Positions 44,828 to 54,083 are shown, counted from the stretch's first letter. The stretch is 64,000 nt of DNA from Candidatus Thiodiazotropha endolucinida (GCF_001715975.1 NZ_MARB01000009.1:62001-126000), one strand, 5' to 3'. A program made the numbers and translations. Notes: generated from the letters alone by a model not told the origin.

Positions 44828-45061
44828 GAATAACTCCTTTTGACTATCCCACTTCTACGACCGCAACGCATTGCCTTGAGTTCATACCGGCCATATCGCA
44901 ACCCGCGCTTCCCAGACATTTACCAGGGTTAATATGTTGTGCATTATTCACAATAATATTATTCATGATTTCATATAAAATATAGTTATCGCTTATGGAA
45001 AAACGGTTGAATGAAAAGAACCAGAAGATAAGCACAGGAAGGTGTACCGGGGAGAACGGCC

Positions 45062-46198
45062 ATCGCTAATATCTTCATCTCTTACCGGCGCGAAGACAGT
45101 GCGGACGTTACAGGCAGGATACACGACCGCCTTGTCGAGCATTTTGGAGAATCGGCAGTCTTCATGGATGTCGACGATATCCCACTGGGCGTCGATTTCA
45201 CCCGCTACATTGACGAAAAGGTCGGCCAGTGCGAAGCCTTACTGGCCGTCATCGGACGCGATTGGCTCAATGCCACCGATGAAGAAGGCAACAGGCGCCT
45301 CGAGCAACCCGGCGATTATGTTCGAATTGAACTCGAGTCCGCACTGAAAAGGAAAATACCCGTCGTTCCCCTGCTCGTTCGACGTGCCTCGATGCCTGAG
45401 GCGGATGAGTTACCCGAGAGCATCCGTGATTTTGCCAAAAGAAACGGCATGCAGGTCAGGGCCGATCCAGATTTTCGTACCGACTGCGATCGATTGATCG
45501 AGGGCCTGGAAAGGGACAGAACAGGTAAAAGGCCGATCATCTCAACTCGCAATAAGAGAGTAGTGAAAAAACCGACAGGCAGGCGCAAGGCACTCATAAT
45601 CGGCGCGCTTGGGATTGCGGTCGTCAGCGCACTAATCGGTTTTTACACATGGTTCGCAAGTCGTCCGGGCCCGGCGCCAAGTATTGTTGAATTTCAAGCC
45701 GATCCAAACCGGGTCGAACAGGGATCTACCACGACATTGAAGTGGGTGACAAAGAACACCAAGAAGGTGAGTATTCAGCCCAATATCGGCACTGTTGCAG
45801 TCTCCGGTTCCAAGGTTATCAGGCCAAGAGAAAACACAACATACACCCTGGTCGCAAGAGGCTCGGATAATAGGCACGTAAAGCAAAGGCTTTCCATTCA
45901 AGTCAATTCTCAGCCTGTGGCCACTATTCCGGTATCGAGGCTCTCAGTAGCGGAAAACACAATCGAGTTGGGAAAGTCCACAACCCTCAGCTGGCGAACC
46001 AGGGACGCAACCGATGTTGAAATCAAGCCCGGTATCGGCTCTGTTGAAGCAAACGGGTCCATCGAAATTTCGCCCGGGCGTAATACAACCTACACCCTCA
46101 CAGCAAAAAGTCCCGCGGGAACAGCAACATCAACTATCCTGGTCAGGGTCGAAAGTACAGCGCCTCGCACCATCATCACCCGGCCAGCGATAAGATAG
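45062..46198 (+). CDS. TIR-domain protein with transmembrane and Ig-like repeats
   Basis: The reading frame opens after a stop at 45029 and contains no ATG, GTG or TTG before the TIR core. The best start is ATC 45062, seven bases after GGGGAG, giving (M)ANIFISYRREDSADV, the usual N-terminus of the TIR_2 family. The roughly 378-residue protein has a TIR domain (about 1-140, with putative catalytic Glu in DYVRIELESA), one transmembrane helix (about 177-198), and two Ig-like repeats (about 205-285 and 290-365, each with STTLxW, IGxV and NTTYTL). TIR would face the cytoplasm and the repeats the periplasm. NADase activity is plausible, not shown. Confidence 0.8.
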   Translation: MANIFISYRREDSADVTGRIHDRLVEHFGESAVFMDVDDIPLGVDFTRYIDEKVGQCEALLAVIGRDWLNATDEEGNRRLEQPGDYVRIELESALKRKIPVVPLLVRRASMPEADELPESIRDFAKRNGMQVRADPDFRTDCDRLIEGLERDRTGKRPIISTRNKRVVKKPTGRRKALIIGALGIAVVSALIGFYTWFASRPGPAPSIVEFQADPNRVEQGSTTTLKWVTKNTKKVSIQPNIGTVAVSGSKVIRPRENTTYTLVARGSDNRHVKQRLSIQVNSQPVATIPVSRLSVAENTIELGKSTTLSWRTRDATDVEIKPGIGSVEANGSIEISPGRNTTYTLTAKSPAGTATSTILVRVESTAPRTIITRPAIR

Positions 46199-46516
46199 CG
46201 TCAGTCGCCTGGTGAGAGCGGGTCGTGTATGTAAACCGCAAATTTTCGCGAAAGGTTTTAGTCCGCAAATGAACGCCAATTAACACAGATATAAGTTTGT
46301 TTTAGATTAATTCAGAGCTTCCTAGGGCCTGTCCATCAGGGCACAAGATCAACCCTATCCAACGGCTTTTTTTGACACGCTTTACAGGCTGCGGATGCTG
46401 TCCATGGATTCTGTAAAGGCTATTTAAAAGTCATATTTGCGTTAATTGACGTTCATTAGCGGATTCATTATTCTCTCCAAGAACTATATTTGTAAGTAGG
46501 AAAGGAGGAGATCGGC
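46199..46516. other. Repeat-bearing gap before pcm
   Basis: This 318-base gap is nearly filled by REP-like units: CCGCAAATTTTCGCGAAAG (46237-46255), TCCGCAAATGAACGCCAAT (46262-46280) and an inverted unit GTTAATTGACGTTCATTAGC (46441-46460). The last two form 23-base arms about 160 bases apart. A partial MITE end (CTAGGGCCTGTCC) lies near 46322. No gene is seen. AGGAAAGGAGGAG just before 46517 is the pcm ribosome site. Confidence 0.6.
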
Positions 46517-47257
46517 ATGTCTATCAGACGACTTGTCAGTGGGGCTGTGTTAATTGCCCTTGCCAGTTTCTGGGCATGGTCCATGGGCGTTGCCGACACC
46601 TACAGTGCGGCCAGGCAACAGATGATCAGGCTGATCGAGCAGGATGTGCGGGAAACCAGTATCTATCTGGAAAAATCAGCGCTTGATGAGCGGATCCTAA
46701 AATCGCTGAGCGAGGTACCGCGCCACCAATTCGTACCTGCCGACGTCCGCAGCCGTGCCTACGATAACCGCCCGCTCCCCATCGGTTACGGCCAGACGAT
46801 CTCTCAACCCTATATCGTGGCCATCATGACCGATCTGATTGCCCCCAGGACAGAACATAAAGCGCTCGAAATCGGTACCGGCTCCGGTTACCAGGCCGCA
46901 GTGCTTTCTCGCCTGGTCAAAAAAGTCTACACCATGGAGATCGTGGAACCCCTGGGTAAACAGGCAACAGAGCGGCTGAAGCGCCTCGGCTTTGACAACA
47001 TAGAGGTCTCCATCGCTGACGGTTACTATGGTTGGAAAGAGCATGCCCCTTTCGACATCATCATCGTCACCGCTGCCGCCAGCCACATTCCCCCTCCCCT
47101 GATCGAGCAGTTGAAACCGGGGGGCAAGATGATCATTCCGGTAGGCAGCCGTTTCATGACCCAGCAGCTGTTGCTGGTTGATAAAGGTGCCGACAAGGAG
47201 GTCACGGTGCGTCAGATTCTGCCTGTCAGGTTCGTGCCGCTTACGGGAGAACATTAA
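46517..47257 (+). CDS. pcm: Protein-L-isoaspartate O-methyltransferase, with exported-type N-terminus
   Basis: The 246-residue protein has the Pcm core: YGQTISQPYIVAIMTDLI, SAM motif I LEIGTGSGYQAAVLS and the ILPVRFVPL end. It repairs isoaspartyl residues. Unusually it begins with a hydrophobic segment (about 5-25: LVSGAVLIALASFWAWSMGVA) resembling a signal peptide or anchor, while typical Pcm is cytoplasmic and shorter (about 208). A strong AGGAGG site supports this start. Confidence 0.92.
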   Translation: MSIRRLVSGAVLIALASFWAWSMGVADTYSAARQQMIRLIEQDVRETSIYLEKSALDERILKSLSEVPRHQFVPADVRSRAYDNRPLPIGYGQTISQPYIVAIMTDLIAPRTEHKALEIGTGSGYQAAVLSRLVKKVYTMEIVEPLGKQATERLKRLGFDNIEVSIADGYYGWKEHAPFDIIIVTAAASHIPPPLIEQLKPGGKMIIPVGSRFMTQQLLLVDKGADKEVTVRQILPVRFVPLTGEH

Positions 47258-47353
47258 ATAATTTTGAATTATATATGTGCGCTGTGCGTACATCTTGTTT
47301 TAGATAAAAAAAGCGAGCGAAGCCCGCACATTAACTCAACATTCAAAATTGCC

Positions 47354-49795
47354 ATGATTCGTCCGCCCTACCTCTCGATCGCCATTCTCTCAGCATCGGC
47401 GCTGGGTTATGAGATTCTGCTGATGCGGCTCTTCTCGATCATTCAATGGCACCACTTCGCCTATATGATCATCGCACTGGCACTGCTGGGTTACGGCATC
47501 AGCGGCAGCCTGCTCTCGACCATTCAGCCCACAATCGCCCGCCACTACCGATGGCTCTTCCCACTCTCCCTGCTGCTATTCGCCCTTAGCGCCCTGGGGG
47601 CATTTCTGATAGCGCAGTCGCTCAGTTTCAACAGTGAGGAACTGTTATGGGACTTTCGCCAGGCCCTCAACCTGGCGATCATCTGCCTGTTGCTTGCACT
47701 GCCGTTCATCTTCACCGCCAGTGCAATCTGCATGACCTTCATGATCTACAGCGAGAGGCAGGTCTCCACTATCTATGCGGTTGATCTGCTGGGGGCCGGC
47801 ATAGGCGCATTGGGCATAGTGCTCATCATGTTCCTGCTGAAGCCGGAACAGATCCTCGTCGCAATCACCGTTGCCGGCCTGACCGCCACGGCCATTGCGA
47901 TTTGGGAACTCGATCTCCCCCCCAAAGCCTGGCTCTCTCTTCCGCTCATACTCACCATGGTGCTGCTGCTTACTGCCGCACCCCGGATCACGCTCAACAT
48001 CTCCCCCTACAAGGGGCTGATGCAGACACTGCAGATCAAAGGCGCGCGCATTGTGGATCGATACTCCAGTCCCCTGGGCCACCTCACCCTTGTCGCCAGC
48101 GATGAGATGCCGCTGCGCCACGCTCCGGGTCTGAGCCTGGTCAATCCGCGGGAACCGCCGCAACAGTTGGGCCTCTTTACCGACGCGGACAACATGTCCG
48201 CCATCACCCGCTTCAGCGGCGACCTCGAATCCCTAGGCTACCTCGACCGAACAACTTCGGCTCTCCCCTACCATCTGCGGAAACCGGATGAACTGCTGGT
48301 GATCGGCAGTGGCACCGGCTCCGACCTGCTGCTGGCGCGCCACCACCAGGTGAAATCGGTGGATGCCCTGGAACTCAATCCGCAGCTGGTTGAGCTGCTA
48401 AGGCACGACTATAAAGAGTTCGCCGGTGAGATCTATGACAATCCCTACACCAGGCTGCATATTGCCGAAGCGCGGGATTTCCTCGGCCAAAGCGATAAAA
48501 AGTACGACCTGATCCAGCTCGCCCTGGTTGATGCGGCCAGTGCCTCGTCGTCGGGCCTCTATGCACTGAACGAAAGTTATCTCTATACCCGTGAGGCGCT
48601 GGCCCTCTACCTTTCGCACCTGGCGCCGGATGGCTATCTCGCCATCACCCGTTGGATCAAAATACCTCCTAGGGACACCCTCAAACTCTTCCTCACCGCG
48701 CATCTGGCGATGGAGTCCCTGGGGCTGGATGAACCGGATAAACGCCTGCTGCTGATTCGAAACTGGCAGACCGCAACCCTGCTGGTAAAGAACGGCGCCT
48801 TTACTTCAGAGGAACTGGACCGTGCTGAAGCCTTTTGTCAGGTCAGGCTATTCGATCAGGCCTACAGTCATCGCCTCAGTGAGGATCAGGCCAATCGTTA
48901 CAATCGCCTGCGCGAACCCTATTTCTATCGGGCAAGCAAACAGATCGTCTCGGGTGAGAAGGATCAACTCCTGGCGAGTTACAAATTCGATCTCCAGCCC
49001 GCATCAGACGACCGACCCTATTTCCACCATTTCTTCAAGTGGGAGAGCTTTTTCGAGGCATTGAAGCTAAGACACCAGGGCGGTATGCCGCTGATCGAGT
49101 GGGGCTACATCATCCTTATCCTTACCCTGGTGATCACCGCACTGCTGAGCGCCCTGCTGATACTGCTGCCCTTGAGTATCATCTCACGCAGTAAAAGAAC
49201 TGCGTACGGCAGGATCAGCCGCTGGCGTGTCCTCTACTACTTTTTCGGCATCGGTGTGGCGTTCCTCTTTATCGAGATCGCTTTCATTCAGAAATTCATC
49301 CGTTTTCTGCATCATCCCATCTATGCCATCTCGATCTCCCTCGCAGGCTTCCTGCTGTTTGCGGGCTTAGGCAGTTATGTCAGCGAACGCCTGGCGCAAA
49401 ACCGTTCCCACTATCGCATAGCAATCCTGTCGGTCCTCGTTATCGCGTTCGTGAGCATCGGCTATCTGTTTCTGTTGGAGCCGTTGTTCGAACAGCTGGG
49501 TCATCTCGACATGGTGTACAAGTTCGTGATCTCCACACTGCTTATTGCACCTTTGGCGTTCTTCATGGGGATGCCTTTTCCCTTGGCCATCTCCTCACTG
49601 AAACAGCACTCCTCCAACCTTATCCCCTGGGCATGGGGTATCAACGGTTATGCCTCGGTGATCAGTGCAGGATCAGCGACGCTGATCGCCATAGATCTTG
49701 GGTTTACTGCGGTTATCCTTGTCGCAGCCCTGCTCTATCTTTCGATATTGGTGGCTTTTCCAGTTTTGGCCGATGAAACCAAAATTCATAATTGA
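47354..49795 (+). CDS. Membrane-embedded spermidine-synthase-like protein
   Basis: I start at ATG 47354 (MIRPPYLSIAILSASALGYEILL), giving about 813 residues; the upstream extension is not membrane-like. N-terminal helices (about 6-220) precede a SAM-binding spermidine-synthase fold (about 315-440: ELLVIGSGTGSDLLLARHH, VDALELNPQLVELL, YDLIQLALVD), then a further membrane bundle (about 590-810). Similar fusions are found in many proteobacteria. Polyamine synthesis is unproven because key substrate residues cannot be judged here. Confidence 0.85.
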   Translation: MIRPPYLSIAILSASALGYEILLMRLFSIIQWHHFAYMIIALALLGYGISGSLLSTIQPTIARHYRWLFPLSLLLFALSALGAFLIAQSLSFNSEELLWDFRQALNLAIICLLLALPFIFTASAICMTFMIYSERQVSTIYAVDLLGAGIGALGIVLIMFLLKPEQILVAITVAGLTATAIAIWELDLPPKAWLSLPLILTMVLLLTAAPRITLNISPYKGLMQTLQIKGARIVDRYSSPLGHLTLVASDEMPLRHAPGLSLVNPREPPQQLGLFTDADNMSAITRFSGDLESLGYLDRTTSALPYHLRKPDELLVIGSGTGSDLLLARHHQVKSVDALELNPQLVELLRHDYKEFAGEIYDNPYTRLHIAEARDFLGQSDKKYDLIQLALVDAASASSSGLYALNESYLYTREALALYLSHLAPDGYLAITRWIKIPPRDTLKLFLTAHLAMESLGLDEPDKRLLLIRNWQTATLLVKNGAFTSEELDRAEAFCQVRLFDQAYSHRLSEDQANRYNRLREPYFYRASKQIVSGEKDQLLASYKFDLQPASDDRPYFHHFFKWESFFEALKLRHQGGMPLIEWGYIILILTLVITALLSALLILLPLSIISRSKRTAYGRISRWRVLYYFFGIGVAFLFIEIAFIQKFIRFLHHPIYAISISLAGFLLFAGLGSYVSERLAQNRSHYRIAILSVLVIAFVSIGYLFLLEPLFEQLGHLDMVYKFVISTLLIAPLAFFMGMPFPLAISSLKQHSSNLIPWAWGINGYASVISAGSATLIAIDLGFTAVILVAALLYLSILVAFPVLADETKIHN

Positions 49796-49818
49796 CTATC
49801 GACGATTTTCTTACTGAT

Positions 49819-50661
49819 ATGAAATTACAAGTAATTCTATTTTTCTCTCTCATCTATGTTGTTAGCACTGCTGAAGCAGATGACAGAGAAAAAACAGTCT
49901 GCGGATCGATACAAGAACCCTTCCTTTTTTGGCTTTGGAGTTCCGCTGCACCGAACCCTGATAAAAATAGAGCATTGGTTTCTCCACTGATTGAGCAAAC
50001 ACAATTTACCACCTCTGATAACAAAATTCTCAGAGGATATAAATACAAATCGCACTATAGAGAAGAAAAAATAGTCCCGCCCAAAGGGTACGTTCTGATG
50101 GCACTGGGAAACGCCATGATCGCAGATCAGATTATCACGTCTCTGAAATATCTGGCATCAAACGGATACGACGTTTACATATTCGACTATAGAGGTTATG
50201 GCAACTCGGAAGGAAAAAGAAGAATAAACGCAATCATAGAAGACTATAAAGAAATAATAACTTTTCTAAATTCCAAATACGATAAACGCTTCCTTTACGG
50301 TGTCTCTCTCGGTGGTGCTGTCATTATGAACGCAATCGGTTCAGGTGCAGAATATGACTCCGCAATCATCGACTCAAGTCCGAGCAGATTTTCAGATTAT
50401 GGCTGTCCTGAAACCATTGATCCAGTAAACAACCTTCCGCATGATGCCAGTAAAATCTTTATTATAACCGGAAAAAAGGATCAAGTTCTTGGTTCTGATA
50501 TGACGTCACCATTGAGAATCGAAGCTCAACAACGAGGGGCCAGGGTATTGGATGGAGACGATTTTTCTCATCCCTATATGGATCGCGACCTGATAGCGCA
50601 TAAAGCAAGAACGAAATTAATACTCGATTTTTTCACCCAAGCACCAGACAGATTCGAGTGA
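49819..50661 (+). CDS. Exported alpha/beta hydrolase
   Basis: The start is ATG 49819 (MKLQVILFFSLIYVVSTAEA), which gives a clean signal peptide; the longer frame begins with TTG. The roughly 280-residue protein has the hydrolase core: ANGYDVYIFDYRGYGNSEGK, nucleophile elbow YGVSLGGAV, an acid near KKDQVLG and a C-terminal DFSHPYMD histidine. The substrate is unknown. The DNA is noticeably more AT-rich than the flanking genes and uses AAA and ATA codons freely, which suggests acquisition. Confidence 0.82.
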   Translation: MKLQVILFFSLIYVVSTAEADDREKTVCGSIQEPFLFWLWSSAAPNPDKNRALVSPLIEQTQFTTSDNKILRGYKYKSHYREEKIVPPKGYVLMALGNAMIADQIITSLKYLASNGYDVYIFDYRGYGNSEGKRRINAIIEDYKEIITFLNSKYDKRFLYGVSLGGAVIMNAIGSGAEYDSAIIDSSPSRFSDYGCPETIDPVNNLPHDASKIFIITGKKDQVLGSDMTSPLRIEAQQRGARVLDGDDFSHPYMDRDLIAHKARTKLILDFFTQAPDRFE

Positions 50662-50797
50662 ATGAATTAAGCTTATGATAAACGCATTGCTCTTGTTGAA
50701 CTAGCTGGTTGTTTTGGTACCGGAGCAATAAAAAGCAGTTAACTGGCGCCCCGAAACATCCCCTCATAACTTCAACCTGCAATAAAGGAGAAAGGAC

Positions 50798-50995
50798 ATG
50801 CCAGAGCAGAGTTGTGAAAACTGCAAATTAAGAAAGAAATATGACGATAATCCTAAATCCATAGCGGGCAGGCTTTGGCGTTGGCATATTAATTTTTGCC
50901 CCGGATGGAAAAAATACTACTTTTCGGTTTCAGATAAAGAAAGGGCTGAACTGGAGAACAAATACAATTTCACTAAATATAAGAAAGTTCAATAG
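50798..50995 (+). CDS. Small cysteine-containing protein, unrecognised
   Basis: The 65-residue basic protein starts MPEQSCENCKLRKKYDDNPK, then has RLWRWHINFCPGWKKY and a charged tail. The CxxC pair plus a later cysteine may bind a metal. A strong AAAGGAG site precedes the ATG, so it is probably expressed. I believe similar small proteins occur in other bacteria but cannot name a family. It is AT-rich like the hydrolase gene before it. Confidence 0.7.
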   Translation: MPEQSCENCKLRKKYDDNPKSIAGRLWRWHINFCPGWKKYYFSVSDKERAELENKYNFTKYKKVQ

Positions 50996-51025
50996 GGCAC
51001 ACGACAACGGACATAAAGTGTCGTT

Positions 51026-51745
51026 ATGAGTGATGATCTCTACGAAAAGTGGTTAAAAGGCTACCAGGCACGCAGGGAAGATTTACAGCAAGCAGTGATG
51101 AGTGCCAGTCAGCAGATGCTTAAAATCGACGCGTCGGCGGGTCTGGAAGGAAACTGGTGCACCGCAGAGGCACGTCGTTATGCCCAGACGCTCCGCACCA
51201 AATTCGAGCACCCGTTTTGCCTCGTTCTCTGGTCCCGGCAGTTTGACGAGAAGTTCTTTCTGAAGATCACTGAAGACGAAGAAGTCGATCTGGGAAAAGC
51301 ACGTGAGCTTCTCACCTGGAAGGCTGAAAACTTCATGCCCAGAATCGGCAGGTTGACCGCCCGACTGGATCGGGCCGGATACTACACCATGCTGCTCTGG
51401 CCTGAGTGCCGTCCTGATCCACCGCCACAGCCCCTGTGTGTCGAGGTGCCCGAACAGAAGATGCCACCCGATGGCGTGTTTCCGGTCCGGGAGATGAATA
51501 TGTGGTTCTACGTCTTCACTGCCGCGATCGACCTTGCCCAGGCCATTATCGTCGAGACGAATTACAGTCAGGTGCTCTTCGAGGAGTTGAGTACCCTTCG
51601 CAAGCGCGGACTCGGCGGACGGATCCTGTTCTTCGACATCAACGATGAATTGTACCGCGACCAGGATGACCGCCGCTGGCCCCTGACGTGCGTCGGGGAA
51701 GCTGTCGAACTCGCAGCCGCTCAGCCGTTACGTGAGAAATATTAA
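51026..51745 (+). CDS. Unrecognised 239-residue soluble protein
   Basis: The protein begins MSDDLYEKWLKGYQARREDL and contains LVLWSRQFDEKFFLKITEDEE and a late GGRILFFDINDELYRDQDDRRWPLT. It has no signal or membrane segment and is predicted alpha/beta. Many aromatic and acidic residues are present but no catalytic motif I know. Base composition returns to that of the chromosome. It starts 30 bases after the small cysteine protein. Confidence 0.65.
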   Translation: MSDDLYEKWLKGYQARREDLQQAVMSASQQMLKIDASAGLEGNWCTAEARRYAQTLRTKFEHPFCLVLWSRQFDEKFFLKITEDEEVDLGKARELLTWKAENFMPRIGRLTARLDRAGYYTMLLWPECRPDPPPQPLCVEVPEQKMPPDGVFPVREMNMWFYVFTAAIDLAQAIIVETNYSQVLFEELSTLRKRGLGGRILFFDINDELYRDQDDRRWPLTCVGEAVELAAAQPLREKY

Positions 51746-52017
51746 ATGAATATTATTACCGTATCCTCGAAAGTGTTATACTCGAATGACACTTGGATAA
51801 AACCGGAAGGAGGCGTTTAGATGATTGTTATCCACTATTTGCAGGCCAGCATTAAGGGTTAGACGCGCATTCGAAACAGTTCCTGACAGGAACTCCCACG
51901 CTCAGCTCTCCTCTCATTGCCCGGCCTGTATGCCGGGATTCAAATGAATCCCAATAGTATCAGCATGTCAACATTGGCACGTGCTGTTTCGTCATGCATT
52001 ATTTTGGGATAACAACA
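51746..52017 (+). promoter_or_regulatory. rsgA leader with mini-ORF and hairpins
   Basis: A -10-like TATACT (51777-51782) is followed by a strong AAGGAGG and a 13-residue frame (51821-51862, MIVIHYLQASIKG). Then come a hairpin AGTTCC/GGAACT (51876-51892) and a perfect GGGATTCA/TGAATCCC palindrome (51935-51952). The order resembles an attenuation leader, but no target signal is proven. Confidence 0.4.
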
Positions 52018-53088
52018 ATGCAAATTCACAACCTTGTTGACTTGGGCTGGAGTCATTATTTTCAGTCTCAGCTCGATCTGAAATCACTTGAATCACAACT
52101 TCCATTTCGTGTTGTTGCCGTACAACGCAACCTCATTGAGTGTGTTGGCCTGGATAGCGAGAATCAACAAAAGAACCTCCAATTATCCACCTATTACTGG
52201 CGAGACGAACCGCCCGAAGGACGCCCTGCAATTGGGGATTGGTTGTTGGTCGACCTGGATTTTCAACCGCTTCGGATACTTGAGCGCAAATCGCTTATCA
52301 AGCGTAGAAGCGCGGGAAGAGAATCATCAGTTCAACTCATAGCATCAAATATAGATACCGTATTCATCGTCACCTCATGCAATGATGAATTCAGCATCAA
52401 CAGGATAGAGCGCTATTTATCCATCGCTGCCGAGTCCAATATTCACTGTGTAGTGGTGTTGACAAAAATTGATTTGTGTTCTGATACCAGGCCCTATTTC
52501 GAGGCCATATCGCATGACCACCCGAACCTGCAAGTCGAGATGGTGAATGCCACAGACGCCCCGAGTCTCTGTGCGTTGAAAAAATGGATTGAGCCTGGGC
52601 AAACAGTGGCATTGCTCGGTTCATCCGGCGTTGGCAAATCAACCATCATCAATAGTCTGAAAGGGAATCAAGACCAGACTACAGCCGCTGTTCGCGAAAG
52701 CGACAGTAAAGGACGTCATACTACGACATCCAGAAGTCTGCATTGCTTACCCGGAGGCGGGCTACTGCTCGACAACCCGGGCATGAGGGAATTACAGATG
52801 ATCGATACTGAAGAAGGCATAAAAACCGCATTTTCAGATATCGATAGTCTGGCGAAAAAGTGCCGATATAAGAATTGCCGCCATACGACCGAACCCGGAT
52901 GCGCCGTTATCGAGCAGATTAAAGCAGGCAGGCTTGAGCAGCGTCGTCTCGATAACTACCATAAATTACTGTCAGAACAGATACGCAACAACGAGTCTCT
53001 TGCAGAACGGCGATACAATGACAGGGCACTGGGTCGTTTTTATAAGAACGCGCTAAAAAGCTCCAGGCGATTTAAATCCAGAGAATGA
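52018..53088 (+). CDS. rsgA: Ribosome small-subunit-dependent GTPase RsgA
   Basis: The start is ATG 52018 (MQIHNLVDLGW). The roughly 356-residue protein has an OB-fold N-terminus, the circularly permuted GTPase order G4 (VVLTKID), G1 (GSSGVGKST) and G3 (DNPGMREL), and a C-terminal zinc site (CRYKNCRHTTEPGCAV). It checks 30S maturation. The SHYFQSQL start is the version often seen as a second RsgA-like copy in gammaproteobacteria. Confidence 0.92.
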   Translation: MQIHNLVDLGWSHYFQSQLDLKSLESQLPFRVVAVQRNLIECVGLDSENQQKNLQLSTYYWRDEPPEGRPAIGDWLLVDLDFQPLRILERKSLIKRRSAGRESSVQLIASNIDTVFIVTSCNDEFSINRIERYLSIAAESNIHCVVVLTKIDLCSDTRPYFEAISHDHPNLQVEMVNATDAPSLCALKKWIEPGQTVALLGSSGVGKSTIINSLKGNQDQTTAAVRESDSKGRHTTTSRSLHCLPGGGLLLDNPGMRELQMIDTEEGIKTAFSDIDSLAKKCRYKNCRHTTEPGCAVIEQIKAGRLEQRRLDNYHKLLSEQIRNNESLAERRYNDRALGRFYKNALKSSRRFKSRE

Positions 53089-53096
53089 GAATTTAG

Positions 53097-53118
53097 CTAG
53101 GGCCTGTTAACACCTGCA
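53097..53118. repeat. MITE-type end, partial
   Basis: TAGGGCCTGTTAACACCTGC matches the first 16 bases of the element at 36361 and then diverges. It lies 9 bases past the rsgA stop. Confidence 0.55.
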
Positions 53119-53360
53119 CAGGAAATCCTAAAAAGCCGCAGCACACGGGATGCCGGTTTCACCGGCACTCCTTCCCATGGTCGATATGACTGAAACGCCA
53201 TGTTCGCGTCTTTTCTCCCTCTTCCTGCGCTTGCTCTTTTTCAGAACATCGATCCGAACTGGGAATGTTTACTATCGCTGGCGCGGAATTTGCAAAAAAC
53301 AGTTTCATCGACTACAGACAGAAGGCTGTCAACAGTCACTATAACAACAGGGCCGCATAC

Positions 53361-53867
53361 ATGGCATGTAACTTGAGCACGTTGATCTCGGAATCTGTCG
53401 CTTCCCTTGAAAGCGACACCGATATACAGACCGCGGCAGCCTATATGGCGGAATGCGGACTCGGTTCACTTGTGGTTACCGAAAATGGTGAGGTTATCGG
53501 ACTGTTCACCGAGCGTGACCTGTTGACGCGCGTTGTTGGTGCGGGCAAGGATGCGGATGCACTAAATTTGGGCGAGGTCTGTACCCGCAACCTGATCTCC
53601 GTCTCCTCCGACAGTTCCTGCGCCTATGCCATCAAGCTGATGCGCCGCAATCGCTGCCGCCGTCTCCTGGTCTACCGCAATGACAATCTCCAGGGTTTGG
53701 TCAATATGTCGGAAGTCGCCCACGCCCTGGCTGATCACAACTCTTCCAAGAACATCCTTGTCAACCTGGTGGGGGGGATCACATTGGTTGTCGTGCTGGC
53801 GGTGATCGGCATGTTGATCTCCCACATCCCTGACATGATACAGCTCGCTGACCGCACCCTGAAGTAG
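53361..53867 (+). CDS. CBS-domain protein with C-terminal membrane helix
   Basis: I prefer ATG 53361 (MACNLSTLISESV), which starts just before the first CBS motif; a longer frame begins at 53265. The roughly 168-residue protein has a CBS pair (about 8-125: TAAAYMAECGLGSLVVTENGEVIGLFTERDLL and RRLLVYRNDNLQGLVNMSEV) and one transmembrane helix (about 135-158). CBS pairs bind adenine nucleotides. No partner enzyme is adjacent. Confidence 0.82.
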   Translation: MACNLSTLISESVASLESDTDIQTAAAYMAECGLGSLVVTENGEVIGLFTERDLLTRVVGAGKDADALNLGEVCTRNLISVSSDSSCAYAIKLMRRNRCRRLLVYRNDNLQGLVNMSEVAHALADHNSSKNILVNLVGGITLVVVLAVIGMLISHIPDMIQLADRTLK

Positions 53868-54083
53868 GGCCCATCGCTCTACTGTATGCCCAATTGCTTC
53901 CGCTCTTTGAGAGTGAGATCATTAGGCTGTTGCCCTGCCCGGAATAGACCGGTTTTCCCCGCTGGGTCGATGCGTTACTGAAATCATTGCTTGGCCAGGT
54001 TTCAGTATCACAATATCTCGGTTCTATAGATTGCGTGCCCGGCATCGTGTCTATTGACCCGTTCACCATGGTACCCACTCACT

